64,000 bases of DNA from UBA7803 sp041395905. GTDB lineage: Bacteria > Pseudomonadota > Gammaproteobacteria > Pseudomonadales > Azotimanducaceae. The position numbers were made by a program, and so were the translations under genes. The stretch is from contig JAWKZP010000005.1 of NCBI GenBank assembly GCA_041395905.1, positions 186,001 to 250,000 on the forward strand. The letters run 5' to 3'. The notes beneath the pieces are model-generated. The model ran no database searches and was not told the origin of the DNA. It was given only the letters and a program-made list of their open reading frames with translations. This document shows positions 55,606-64,000 of the stretch, one piece after another; the first letter of the stretch is position 1, and each line of letters opens with the position of its first letter.

Positions 55606-57090
55606 ATGAGCGACGAAAACGACATCATCCGCGTGCGCAGGGACAAGCTTGCCCGCTGGCGCCAGACGGGTACCGCCTACGGCAACGGCTTCCGGCGCGA
55701 TGCGCTGGCCGCCGATCTTCACACGCGCTGCGCCGACATGGACAAGGCTGCGCTGGAGCAGGCCGGGATCGAGGCAGCCGTTGCCGGGCGCGTGATGCTG
55801 CGCCGCGTGATGGGCAAGGCCAGCTTCATCACGCTGCAGGACGTGAGCGGTCAGATCCAGTGCTACGTGCGCAGAGACGACGTGGGCGACGACGCCTACG
55901 AGGCATTCGAGTCGCTCTGGGACATCGGCGACATCGTCGGCGTGCGCGGCACCCTGATGCGTACCAACAAGGGCGAGCTGTCGGTGCACGCGCGCGAGAT
56001 CGAGCTGCTCAACAAGACCCTGCGCCCGCTGCCGGAGAAGTATCACGGGCTCGCCGACAAGGAGATCAAGTACCGGCAGCGTTATCTCGACCTGATCATG
56101 AACCCGGATTCGCGGGAGCTGTTCCGGCTGCGTTCGCGCGTGATCGCCTTCATACGTTCGTTTTTCGAGCAGCGTCACTTCATGGAGGTGGAAACCCCCA
56201 TGATGCACGTCATCCCCGGCGGTGCCACGGCGCGGCCTTTCGTCACGCACCACAACGCGCTCGACCTGCAGCTGTATCTGCGGATCGCGCCGGAGCTGTT
56301 TCTGAAGCGGCTCACCGTCGGCGGTTTCGAACGGGTTTTCGAGATCAATCGCAGCTTCCGCAACGAGGGCCTGTCGACCCGGCACAATCCCGAGTTCACG
56401 ATGCTCGAGTTCTACTGGGCGTATGCCGACTACAGGGATCTGATCGTGCTCACCGAAGAACTGCTGCACGAACTCGCCAATCACGTGATCGGTGGCAGCA
56501 GCGTCGAGTTCGAAGGCGAGCGCATCGATCTGGCCAGCCCGGCCACCTTGATGACCATGGCCGAATCGATCTGCCACTACGTAGGGCTGACCCCGGCGGA
56601 GGTGGCGGATCGCGAGCGGCTGGCCGACCTGTTGCGCGGTATGAATCTGCCGGTCGAGGACAGTTGGGCCCTCGGTCGGCTGCAGATGGAGGTGTTCGAA
56701 GCGCGCGTCGAAAGTCGTCTCGTGCAGCCGACGTTCATCACCCGCTATCCGGCCGAGGTCTCGCCGCTGGCGCGACGCAGCGACGACGATCCCGAGCTTA
56801 CCGACCGATTCGAGCTGTTCATCGCCGGTCGAGAGGTGGCGAACGGCTTCTCGGAGCTCAACGATCCCGAGGACCAGGCTGAACGCTTCCGCGCACAGGC
56901 GCGCAAGAAGAGCGAGGGCGACCTCGAGGCCATGCATTTCGACGAGGATTACATCACCGCGCTCGAGTACGGGCTGCCGCCGGCGGCGGGCGAGGGCATC
57001 GGAATCGACCGGCTGGTGATGCTGCTCACAGGCGCGTCCTCGATCCGCGACGTGCTGCTGTTCCCGCTCATGCGTCCCAAGGATGACTGA
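55606..57090 (+). CDS. lysS: Lysyl-tRNA synthetase, class II
   Basis: A 494-residue class II synthetase. N-terminal OB-fold with GRVMLRRVMGKASFITLQD, motif 1 near YRQRYLDLIMNP, motif 2 FEINRSFRNEGLSTRHNPEFTML, and motif 3 GEGIGIDRLVMLLTG at the end. ATG at 55606 (MSDENDIIRVR). The end overlaps the ung start by 8 nt. Confidence 0.98.
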   Translation: MSDENDIIRVRRDKLARWRQTGTAYGNGFRRDALAADLHTRCADMDKAALEQAGIEAAVAGRVMLRRVMGKASFITLQDVSGQIQCYVRRDDVGDDAYEAFESLWDIGDIVGVRGTLMRTNKGELSVHAREIELLNKTLRPLPEKYHGLADKEIKYRQRYLDLIMNPDSRELFRLRSRVIAFIRSFFEQRHFMEVETPMMHVIPGGATARPFVTHHNALDLQLYLRIAPELFLKRLTVGGFERVFEINRSFRNEGLSTRHNPEFTMLEFYWAYADYRDLIVLTEELLHELANHVIGGSSVEFEGERIDLASPATLMTMAESICHYVGLTPAEVADRERLADLLRGMNLPVEDSWALGRLQMEVFEARVESRLVQPTFITRYPAEVSPLARRSDDDPELTDRFELFIAGREVANGFSELNDPEDQAERFRAQARKKSEGDLEAMHFDEDYITALEYGLPPAAGEGIGIDRLVMLLTGASSIRDVLLFPLMRPKDD

Positions 57091-57820
57091 GTCGAGCCAC
57101 ACTGAGGGCGACGGGTCCGCGCGCCCCGCGCGCAGCCCACGGCTCGAAGCGAGCTGGAAGCAGGCGCTTGCCGACGAGTTCGAGCAGCCCTACATGAAGG
57201 TCCTGCGTCAGTTTCTGGTGGACCAGAAGCGTACCGGCAAGGTCATTTTTCCGGACGGCCAGGCGATCTTCGCGGCGCTGGATCTGTGCCCGCTGCCGGC
57301 CGTGAAGGTAGTAATCATCGGCCAGGATCCCTATCACGGTGCCGGTCAGGCCCACGGCCTGTGTTTCTCCGTTCAGCCCGGCGTGCCGCAGCCGCCATCG
57401 CTGGTAAACATCTTCCAGGAGATCAACGACGATCTGGGCGGCCCAGGGCGCCGCCTCGACGCCCGCCGGGGCTGCCTGGAACCCTGGGCCCGCCAGGGGG
57501 TGCTGCTGCTCAACGCCGTGCTCACGGTGGAGCAGGGCCGTGCCGGCTCCCATCAGGGCAAAGGCTGGGAGCGGTTCACCGATCGGATCGTCCAGGTGCT
57601 CAACGATCAGCGCGAGCATCTGGTGTTCATGCTGTGGGGCAGTTACGCGCAGCGCAAGGGTGCCATCGTCGACCGCGCCCGCCACTGTGTGCTCAGCGCG
57701 CCGCATCCGTCGCCGCTCTCCGCGCATCGAGGGTTCTTCGGCTGCCGGCATTTTTCCAGGGCCAACGACTATCTCGCCGCCCACGGGCAGACGCCTATCG
57801 ACTGGTTCGATGTTGCCTGA
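57083..57820 (+). CDS. ung: Uracil-DNA glycosylase
   Basis: Family 1 UDG of 245 residues that removes uracil from DNA. The water-activating loop is IIGQDPYHGAGQAHGLCFSV and the Leu-intercalation loop HPSPLSAHRGFFG; LLNAVLTVEQGRAGSHQGKGW is also characteristic. It overlaps lysS by 8 nt. Confidence 0.97.
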   Translation: MTESSHTEGDGSARPARSPRLEASWKQALADEFEQPYMKVLRQFLVDQKRTGKVIFPDGQAIFAALDLCPLPAVKVVIIGQDPYHGAGQAHGLCFSVQPGVPQPPSLVNIFQEINDDLGGPGRRLDARRGCLEPWARQGVLLLNAVLTVEQGRAGSHQGKGWERFTDRIVQVLNDQREHLVFMLWGSYAQRKGAIVDRARHCVLSAPHPSPLSAHRGFFGCRHFSRANDYLAAHGQTPIDWFDVA

Positions 57821-57866
57821 TCGGGATTCCGGTGGTTGACTCACTCGAAACGCAGGAGGATTGCAG

Positions 57867-58655
57867 ATGATCGAATCTCGGACGTCACTGCTCAAAGCCG
57901 AGCAGCGAGGGCACACGGTGCTGGTGACCATCGACAACCCGCCCGCGAACACCTGGACCCAGGAGAGCCTGGAGGGCCTGGAGGATCTGGTCGCTCAGTG
58001 CAATGCCGAAGCCAGCGTGTTTGCACTGGTCGTCACCGGTGCCGGCGACAAGTTCTTTTCCGCCGGCGCGGACCTCAAGCTGTTCGCCTCGGGTGACAAG
58101 GGCGTCGCGGCTACCATGGCAGTGAGCTTCGGTCGAGCGTTCGAAGCGCTGGCAGGCTTTCGCGGGGTCAGCATCGCTGCCATCAATGGCTACGCCATGG
58201 GCGGCGGTCTTGAATGCGCCATGGCGTGTGACATCCGCATCGCCGAGAGCCAGGCGCAGATGGCATTGCCCGAAGCCACCGTGGGCCTGCTGCCCTGCGG
58301 CGGCGGCACTCAGAACCTGGCCTGGCTGGTGGGGGAGGGCTGGGCAAAAAGAATGATCCTGTGCGGCGAGCGCATCGATGCCGAAACGGCCCGGCGTATC
58401 GGCCTGGCAGAAGAAGTGGTGGATACCGGACAGGCGCTCGGGCGGGCTCTGGAACTCGCTGAGATGGTGGGCCGGCAGAGCCCTCCGGCGGTGAGCGCCT
58501 GCAAGACCCTGATTCAGGAGGCGCGCCACGGCAACATCGGCGCGGCCTATGCCGCCGAGCGTGAATCGTTCGTCAAGCTGTTCGATACCCGGGATCAGCG
58601 CGAAGGCGTGAACGCGTTTCTCGAGAAGCGCACCCCGCAGTGGGTGAACGGCTGA
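57867..58655 (+). CDS. Enoyl-CoA hydratase/isomerase family protein
   Basis: A 262-residue crotonase. Oxyanion-hole segments are FFSAGADLKLF and INGYAMGGGLECAMACDI; the two catalytic glutamates of hydratases are kept (GGGLE and LPEATVG). The ATG at 57867 has CAGGAGG upstream. It heads a row with a 3-hydroxyisobutyryl-CoA hydrolase and 3-hydroxyisobutyrate dehydrogenase, so it most likely hydrates methacrylyl-CoA in valine breakdown. The acyl-CoA dehydrogenase and MmsA of that pathway are not in the window. Confidence 0.85.
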   Translation: MIESRTSLLKAEQRGHTVLVTIDNPPANTWTQESLEGLEDLVAQCNAEASVFALVVTGAGDKFFSAGADLKLFASGDKGVAATMAVSFGRAFEALAGFRGVSIAAINGYAMGGGLECAMACDIRIAESQAQMALPEATVGLLPCGGGTQNLAWLVGEGWAKRMILCGERIDAETARRIGLAEEVVDTGQALGRALELAEMVGRQSPPAVSACKTLIQEARHGNIGAAYAAERESFVKLFDTRDQREGVNAFLEKRTPQWVNG

Positions 58656-58665
58656 GGGTACCTGC

Positions 58666-59814
58666 ATGGCAGTGAGCGCGCACAGGGGCACGCAGCCCAT
58701 CAACGACCTCAATGCACAGGTGCTGCTGTTCGAGCACCGGACCGCGTCCGGTGCCGTCGTCGCAGAGGCGCGGCTGAATTCCGAGCGTACGTTGAATGCG
58801 CTGAGCCTCGACATGATCCACATCCTCAAGCCGGCGCTCGAGCGCTGGCGCGACGATCCGGACGTGGCGGTGGTGCTGCTCACCGGGACCGGCGAGCGCG
58901 CGTTCAGTGCGGGCGGCGACATTCAGGCGCTGTACCGTGCGATCAGCCGCAATCTGCAGTCGAACCGGGTGGTAGACGACTACCCGTTCCGGTTCTTCGA
59001 GCACGAATACCGGCTGGACTTCCAGCTGCACACCTTCACCAAACCGGTGATCAGTCTGGGACACGGGATCGTCATGGGCGGCGGGCTGGGCGTGTTTTCC
59101 GGCGCCCGCTATCGCGTCGTCACCGAAAAATCCCGCATCGCAATGCCGGAGATCACCATCGGACTGTTCCCCGATGCCGGCGCAACCTGGCTGCTGGGGC
59201 AGATGCCGGCGCACTGGGGAACGTTTCTGGCTGCCACGGGGAGCCACATGAATGCTGCAGACGCGCTGCTGCTGGGGCTGGGGACCCATGCGGTGGCGGT
59301 CGAGCATCGTGCGGCGGTCCTCGCCGCGCTGCAGGGCGTCGACTGGCGTGGAGACGCTGAGGCGGATCACGGACTGACCGAGGCTGCACTCGGCGCGCTG
59401 CCGGGGCCGGAGCTGCCTGCCGCGCAGCTGCTCGAGGTGCCCGACCACATCAGTCCGCACGGTTCCGTGCAGGAGGTGGCCGAGCAGCTCAAGGGACTGC
59501 GCGGGCGCAGCGCATGGATCGACCGTGGTCTCGACGCCCTGGCGGGCGGCTGCCCTACCTCGGTAGGCATCGTCGTGGAGCAGCTCAAACGAGCGCCTGG
59601 CATGGCGCTGGCGGACACCTTCCGGCTGGAGATGGTGGTCGCCACCCAATGCGCGCATCATCCGGATTTTCGTGAAGGCGTGCGCGCGCTGATCATCGAC
59701 AAGGACAACCGGCCCCAGTGGCGCTACGCGGATCTGGCGGCGCTGCCGGCAAGCTACGTGGCGGAGCACTTCGAGCCGCCCTGGCCGAGGAATCCGCTCG
59801 CGGACCTGGTCTGA
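58666..59814 (+). CDS. 3-hydroxyisobutyryl-CoA hydrolase
   Basis: A 382-residue crotonase-fold hydrolase, longer than the hydratase before it and carrying the C-terminal extension of this group. Motifs are LNSERTLNALSLDMI at the start, FSAGGDIQALYRA, GIVMGGGLGVFSGARYRVVTEKS and MPEITIGLFPDAGATWLLG. It should release 3-hydroxyisobutyrate from its CoA ester, consistent with mmsB downstream. Eleven nt after the hydratase gene. Confidence 0.88.
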   Translation: MAVSAHRGTQPINDLNAQVLLFEHRTASGAVVAEARLNSERTLNALSLDMIHILKPALERWRDDPDVAVVLLTGTGERAFSAGGDIQALYRAISRNLQSNRVVDDYPFRFFEHEYRLDFQLHTFTKPVISLGHGIVMGGGLGVFSGARYRVVTEKSRIAMPEITIGLFPDAGATWLLGQMPAHWGTFLAATGSHMNAADALLLGLGTHAVAVEHRAAVLAALQGVDWRGDAEADHGLTEAALGALPGPELPAAQLLEVPDHISPHGSVQEVAEQLKGLRGRSAWIDRGLDALAGGCPTSVGIVVEQLKRAPGMALADTFRLEMVVATQCAHHPDFREGVRALIIDKDNRPQWRYADLAALPASYVAEHFEPPWPRNPLADLV

Positions 59815-59855
59815 GGGTCGGGCGCGACGGGAACAGACAGCAGGAGGACACTGAC

Positions 59856-60744
59856 GTGAGCAGCATCGGATTCATCGGGCTGGGCAACATGGGCGGGCCC
59901 ATGGCCCGCAATCTTCTGGCGGCTGGTCACGAGGTGCGGGTGTTCGACCTGGTCGCCGAACTGATGGCGCGCGTCGAAGGTGCGGACCACGCCGAAAGTG
60001 CTGCGCAGTGCGCGAGCGGGGTGGAGGTGCTGATTACCATGTTGCCGGCAGGCCGGCACGTGGACGCGGTCTACCTCGGCGCCGGCGGCGTGCTGGAAGC
60101 ATGCAGTTCAGGGACGCTGCTGATCGACTGCAGCACCATCGATCCGGCGACGGCGCGTCGAGTGGCCGCAGCCGCAGCGGAGCGCGGCCTGGACATGCTC
60201 GACGCGCCGGTCTCCGGCGGCACCGCCGGCGCCGAAGGGGGACGCTGACGTTCATCGTCGGCGGCAGCGCCGCCGCGCTCGAGCGTGCGCGGCCGCTGCT
60301 CGACGTGATGGGCGCCAACGTGTTTCATGCCGGCGACAATGGCGCCGGGCAGATCGCCAAGATCTGCAACAACATGCTGCTGGCCATTCACATGGCAGGT
60401 ACCGCCGAGGCGCTTGCCCTCGGCGTCGCCAACGGCCTCGATCCGGCCGTGCTGTCCGAGATCATGAAGCGCTCATCGGGGGTAACTGGTCGCTCAATGT
60501 GTACAACCCGTTTCCCGGGGTGATGGACGGGGTGCCCGCATCGCGAGGTTACAGCGGCGGCTTCCTGGTGGACCTCATGTGCAAGGATCTGGGGCTTGCG
60601 ATGGACACGGCCGGGCAGTCCCAGAGCTCCGTGCCGCTGGGGGCGCTGGCCCAGAATCTGTATCGGGTGCACCGCCAGCTGCATGACGCCGGCGCGCTGG
60701 ATTTCTCCAGCATTCAGCTGCTCTATCGGCCCGAGCTCAAGTAG
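59856..60744 (+). pseudogene. mmsB: 3-hydroxyisobutyrate dehydrogenase, interrupted by two frameshifts
   Basis: The gene starts at GTG 59856 (AGGAGG upstream) with MSSIGFIGLGNMGGPMARNLL and keeps the substrate motif DAPVSGGTAGAE. The frame breaks in the GGGGG at 60237-60241 (stop at 60246-60248), continues in another frame with TLTFIVGGSAAALERARPLL and the catalytic-lysine region AGQIAKICNNMLLA, and breaks again in the GGGGG at 60478-60482. The third piece runs VYNPFPGVMDGVPASRGYSGG to TAG 60744. Adding one G at each run restores AEGGTLTF and SSGGNWSLNVYN and a 296-residue protein, the family length. Both breaks are one-base losses in G-runs, so sequencing error is as likely as decay. Confidence 0.85.
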
Positions 60745-60840
60745 CCGCCAGCCGGTCGCGGGACGAAACCGTTCGCCTGCCGCGCACGCAAGCAACCCGT
60801 CGGGTGCGGACGGCGTCCGGCCGTGCCGCCCCGGGTGCGT

Positions 60841-61677
60841 TCAGGCGAACGCGTCCCGGGCAGCCGCCACGTCCTCGTCGAACCCTTCGATCTCGCTGCT
60901 TTCCAGGTTCGGATCGAGGCCGAGGTTGCGGAACGCGTGAATCTCGTTCCAATCGAGCTTGGTGAAGGGGTGGCTGGTGCCTGCCAGGGTCTGCAGGTTG
61001 GCCACCATGACCACGTCGATGTAATCCGGCTCTGCCACCTTGCGCGAGAACTTGGTGTACTGCGCCGGCACCAGGGCGATTTCCTCCGGGAACCCCCAGC
61101 TCTGCAGAATCATGGTACCGAGGGCGCCGTGAATGCCGTCGATCACCTTGTCGAGGGTCATGCTGTCGCTCACCAGGCTCGGATTTTCCTCCGCCCAGGA
61201 CAGAATCGGCAGCACGCCGATGACGTGCGTCAGGCCCGCAAGCGCAGCCTGATCCGCTCGCAGCCGTGTGAAGGTCTTGGCCAGCACGCTGCTGATGCCT
61301 GCGACCTCGGCAGCGTGAGACCAGACCTTGCGCAGCTTGCGGTCGATCACGTCCGAAGTGGCCTGAAACATCTGCTGCATTGCCATGCCGGTGGCGAGCC
61401 CGGCGGCATACTCCACCCCCATGCGGCCCACCGCCATGGTCAGATCTTCGATGGGCTGGGCGGCCCGGTACAGAGGTGAGTTGGCCACCTTGATCATGCG
61501 TCCCGCGAGTCCGGGGTCTTCGGAGATCACGCCCGCCAGCGAAGCGACCGAGACGTCGTCGTCCTCGGCAGCATCGCGGATACGCAGGGCGACCTCCGGA
61601 AGCGTCGGCAGATCGAGCTCGTCGTTCTGGACGGCCTGGGTGAGTTCGGCCTGCACCTGGGCGGCAAGGTTCGACAT
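60841..61677 (-). CDS. HDOD-domain protein
   Basis: A 278-residue soluble protein with an HDOD domain from about residue 15 to 215 (LPTLPEVALRIRDAAEDDD, ISEDPGLAGRMIKVANSPLY, and AVGRMGVEYAAGLATGMAMQ). HDOD proteins are usually signalling or regulatory factors in which the HD metal residues are degenerate. No partner domain (such as GGDEF or receiver) is attached, and the neighbours mmsB and ygfZ give no functional clue. Confidence 0.85.
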   Translation of the reverse strand: MSNLAAQVQAELTQAVQNDELDLPTLPEVALRIRDAAEDDDVSVASLAGVISEDPGLAGRMIKVANSPLYRAAQPIEDLTMAVGRMGVEYAAGLATGMAMQQMFQATSDVIDRKLRKVWSHAAEVAGISSVLAKTFTRLRADQAALAGLTHVIGVLPILSWAEENPSLVSDSMTLDKVIDGIHGALGTMILQSWGFPEEIALVPAQYTKFSRKVAEPDYIDVVMVANLQTLAGTSHPFTKLDWNEIHAFRNLGLDPNLESSEIEGFDEDVAAARDAFA

Positions 61678-61728
61678 GTTGGTGTCCTGTCCAAGTCTGA
61701 GGATGAGTGCCTCAAGTATAGACAGGCG

Positions 61729-62592
61729 TCAGGATGCGCTGCTGAGACCTGTATCTCCCTCATGCAACGCCGCTGGTGCGTCCAGCTGGACCACGGCCAG
61801 GCAGGTACCGCTGCCCGCTGCCGTCGCGACGCTCTGGAGCACCGTGCCCTGGGTCCTGCCGTCGTCGCTGTGCAGCTCTGCGCCGGGTACGGGCGGGCTG
61901 CCCCGCCAGGCGAGGGTTCGCAGCCGCCGCTTGACCTGACCCCTGTGCTGCGCCCGCGCGACCACCTCCTGGCCAAGGTAGCAGCCCTTGTTGAAGCTCA
62001 CCGCACCGAGCCGGTCCAGCTCCAGCATCTGCGGTAGAAACGACTCGCTGGTGGCCGCGCAGACCAGAGGCACGCGGTCGTCGATCAGCGCGGCGAGCCA
62101 GGCGCTCGTGCTCAGCTGCGGATGCCCGCGCCACAGCGTCGCCGCCGCATCGAGCTCGGTGAGCAGCACCAGCTGGCGGCGCTCGTCGAGACGCAACGCC
62201 GCGGTCGGCAGCTCGTGGTCCAGCGCAGCGATCACCAGGACGCGTTCGGTTTCGTTTTCCAGGCGGGTCCTGGAGAACGTCAGATAGGGTTTGAGGAACA
62301 CGCCGACGCGTTCGGCCAGGCTGTGATGCACCAGCAGCAACACGGTGTCGCCGTCCGCGCAGCACCAGCCGTTGGCAACTACCCGGCCCTTGATGTTGCA
62401 CAGAGCCGTTGCGGTCAGATGTCCGGGAGCCAGGCGGCTGGTGTCGCAGGTCAGGTAGCCCTGCAGAAATCCGGCGGCGTCTGCGCCGCTGAAACGCAGC
62501 AGCGCGAGGTCCTGCAGCCACAGCACACCAGAATCGGTTGCCGGGGCGGCCGGTACTTCGCTGAGCCATTGCTGCCAGGCCTGGTGGAGCAT
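61729..62592 (-). CDS. ygfZ: YgfZ/GcvT-family Fe-S repair protein
   Basis: A folate-binding protein of 287 residues that supports certain Fe-S enzymes such as MiaB. The signature K-G-C-Y-x-G-Q-E is present as NKGCYLGQEVVARAQHRGQVKRRL, and the N-terminus shows LRFSGADAAGFLQGYLTCD. It is divergent from sdhE, as in E. coli. Confidence 0.93.
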   Translation of the reverse strand: MLHQAWQQWLSEVPAAPATDSGVLWLQDLALLRFSGADAAGFLQGYLTCDTSRLAPGHLTATALCNIKGRVVANGWCCADGDTVLLLVHHSLAERVGVFLKPYLTFSRTRLENETERVLVIAALDHELPTAALRLDERRQLVLLTELDAAATLWRGHPQLSTSAWLAALIDDRVPLVCAATSESFLPQMLELDRLGAVSFNKGCYLGQEVVARAQHRGQVKRRLRTLAWRGSPPVPGAELHSDDGRTQGTVLQSVATAAGSGTCLAVVQLDAPAALHEGDTGLSSAS

Positions 62593-62675
62593 CTGCCGTG
62601 GTCGCCATCGTTCCGGTCAGGCATGTTAACGGGAAATGCCGGGGGATAGAATGTTCCGCCTTTGCGGGAAGACTG

Positions 62676-62954
62676 ATGAACGATGTGACCGCGGACAGCG
62701 CCGGAGATGTCGAGCTGCAACGCCTGAAGTGGCGCAGCCGGCGCGGCGCTCTGGAGCTGGAGCTGGTGCTGGCGCCGTTCGTGCGGACCCGCCTGGCCGG
62801 GCTGGACGCAAGCGGTCGCCGGCTCTATGCACGGTTGCTCGAGCACGATGACTGGGACATTTTCGAATGGATCCAGGGGCGCGCCGTGCCGCCGGACCCG
62901 CAGCTCGAACCCCTCATCGACCAGATTCGCAGCGCCAACCGACCGTCCGCCTGA
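62676..62954 (+). CDS. sdhE: Succinate dehydrogenase flavinylation factor SdhE
   Basis: A 92-residue protein from ATG 62676 that promotes covalent FAD attachment to SdhA and FrdA. The conserved RGxxE motif is in KWRSRRGALELELVL, and the C-terminal helix has LLEHDDWDIFEWI. It sits between ygfZ and a ygfX-like gene. Confidence 0.93.
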   Translation: MNDVTADSAGDVELQRLKWRSRRGALELELVLAPFVRTRLAGLDASGRRLYARLLEHDDWDIFEWIQGRAVPPDPQLEPLIDQIRSANRPSA

Positions 62955-63003
62955 ACCCCTGCGCCTGCAGCTCGAGAGCGGACGTCTGCGGGCAGGGCGC
63001 CGG

Positions 63004-63459
63004 ATGCTGCTTCTTCTGATTGCCGCCGGCGCCGGCTGGTGCTGGCTCGGCAACGCCGGTCTGGTGCTGCTGGTGCTCTGGTGGTGGCACCGGGGCGGCG
63101 AACCGCATCGTGCCGTGGAGCGCGCGCTCGAGCTGTGGCCCCGCCGTGTGCGCCGGGCGACGCTCGGGTTGCTGGCGACCCGCATCCGACTCGACGATGG
63201 CTCGCTGGTGGAGATTCTGCACGACGAGCTGGCGCCGGAGCAGCTGGCGCGGTTGCGCCGCTGGCTGCGCGCGCTCAGCTGGCTGCCGGCTGCAGCACGT
63301 CCAGGCGATCCGGAAAGCCCGGGAACAGAATCGTATCCTCCGAGCGGGGCAGCAACTGCGGATAGTCCAGATTGTAGTGCAGCCCCCGGCTCTCCTGGCG
63401 TGACAGGGCCGAACGCACGATCAGCTCGGCAACGTGAATCAGATTTCGAAGCTCGATGA
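63004..63459 (+). CDS. YgfX/CptA-like small membrane protein (boundaries uncertain)
   Basis: Directly after sdhE a frame encodes a two-span membrane hairpin (MLLLLIAAGAGWCWLGNAGLVLLVLWWW) followed by RIRLDDGSLVEILHDELAPEQLARLRRWLRAL, which in order and size resembles YgfX, the usual neighbour of SdhE. The family-like residues appear to begin before the ATG at 63004 (PLRLQLESGRLRAG), but no start codon lies there. At the 3' end the frame stays open to 63459 and overlaps the convergent nadB by 185 nt, so the C-terminus or the frame may be wrong. Confidence 0.5.
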   Translation: MLLLLIAAGAGWCWLGNAGLVLLVLWWWHRGGEPHRAVERALELWPRRVRRATLGLLATRIRLDDGSLVEILHDELAPEQLARLRRWLRALSWLPAAARPGDPESPGTESYPPSGAATADSPDCSAAPGSPGVTGPNARSARQRESDFEAR

Positions 63460-64000
63460 GGTCATTCGAGACCCGGTAGTTGCTGTAGTAGTCGTGGATC
63501 TCCTGGCGCAGCAGATCCAACCGGCGTTGCGCGCGCTGCAGGCGCTTGTTGGTGCGCACGATGCCCACGTAGTCCCACATGAACCGGCGCAGCTCTTCCC
63601 AGTTGTGGGCGATCACCACATCCTCGTCCGAGTTCGTCACCTGGCTCTCGTCCCACTGCGGCACCGCCACGTCCGGCACCGGTTCGCGAATCCGCTCGAG
63701 GATGTGTGACGCGGCTGCCCGCGCGAACACGATGCACTCCAGCAGCGAGTTGCTGGCGAGCCGGTTGGCACCGTGCAACCCCGTGCAGCTGACCTCGCCG
63801 ATGGCGTACAGGCCCGGGATGTCGGTGCAGCCATTGCGGTCGACCAGGACGCCGCCGCAGGTGTAGTGCGCCGCTGGAACCACGGGAATGGGCTCGCGGG
63901 TGATGTCGATGCCGAGCTCAAGGCAGCGGCTGGTGATGGTGGGGAAGTGCGATTCGATGAAGCTTCTCGGCCGATGGCTGATGTCCAGGTAGACGCAATC
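63275..64000 (-). CDS. nadB: L-aspartate oxidase (partial, C-terminal part)
   Basis: The gene enters at the right edge in frame; 241 C-terminal residues are present. NadB makes iminoaspartate from aspartate for NAD synthesis. Visible are YLDISHRPRSFIESHFPTI, IDITREPIPVVPAAHYTCGG, GLYAIGEVSCTGLHGANRLASNSLLE (FAD-binding end) and the C-terminal helical domain with ELRRFMWDYVGIVRTNKRL. Homologous succinate dehydrogenase flavoproteins are longer and differ here. Confidence 0.96.
   Translation of the reverse strand, partial: DCVYLDISHRPRSFIESHFPTITSRCLELGIDITREPIPVVPAAHYTCGGVLVDRNGCTDIPGLYAIGEVSCTGLHGANRLASNSLLECIVFARAAASHILERIREPVPDVAVPQWDESQVTNSDEDVVIAHNWEELRRFMWDYVGIVRTNKRLQRAQRRLDLLRQEIHDYYSNYRVSNDLIELRNLIHVAELIVRSALSRQESRGLHYNLDYPQLLPRSEDTILFPGFPDRLDVLQPAAS

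Noticed and set aside
60745..60840. A small gene or RNA between mmsB and the HDOD gene
   Set aside because: The stretch has only short GC palindromes and no conserved start, ribosome site or RNA fold that I can recognise.

Overview
The window is a high-GC, gene-dense bacterial chromosome segment. Gene order points to a gammaproteobacterium outside the Enterobacteriaceae: queA-tgt-yajC-secD-secF, suhB/trmJ, iscR-iscS-ndk-rlmN-pilW-rodZ-hisS-yfgM-bamB-der, xseA/guaB-guaA-tadA-purL, ffh-rpsP-rimM-trmD-rplS, xerD-dsbC-hom-recJ-prfB-lysS and ygfZ/sdhE-ygfX-nadB are all arrangements known from that class. The exact genus cannot be read from this sequence. Na+-NQR-like genes and a NhaD-type antiporter would fit a marine or salt-adapted lifestyle, but that is inference.

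Layout. 1-4979: a divergent redox locus. On the minus strand nqrA overlaps an nqrB that runs off the left edge; on the plus strand a ten-haem MtrA/DmsE-type cytochrome overlaps a cysteine-free MtrB/PioB-type outer-membrane barrel. 5023-9971: central carbon and ion genes (gap, ppsA, nhaD) and a tRNA-Leu(CAA). 10100-17229: tRNA queuosine synthesis (queA, tgt), Sec accessory proteins (yajC, secD, secF), suhB and trmJ. 17272-18700: an IS481-family element with a frameshifted transposase, bracketed by a perfect 31-bp inverted repeat. 18714-20501: an IscR-type operator, a broken iscR and an intact iscS lacking the usual isc partners. 20621-28638: ndk through der. 28688-38500: an M23 peptidase and xseA (minus), then purine genes guaB, guaA, tadA and purL. 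38527-43462: a Nudix hydrolase, a DUF3135 protein, a gamma carbonic anhydrase, purT, and leuA preceded by a leucine-rich leader peptide. 43506-45708: a CBS-domain membrane protein and a CcsA-like protein. 45826-57820: ffh, ribosomal proteins, tRNA modification, xerD, dsbC, hom, recJ, prfB with its programmed frameshift, lysS and ung. 57867-60744: a valine-catabolism trio whose last gene, mmsB, carries two frameshifts. 60841-64000: HDOD protein, ygfZ, sdhE, ygfX-like, nadB (cut by the right edge).

Most of the window is ordinary housekeeping. The parts worth attention are the Nqr-like/MtrAB locus, whose NqrB lacks the usual covalent-FMN segment, the leuA attenuator-type leader, the reduced isc locus, and the IS481 insertion inside an inverted repeat. 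Three of the frameshifts (transposase, mmsB twice) lie in short G/C homopolymers and are repaired by one base, so sequencing error must be considered before calling those genes dead.
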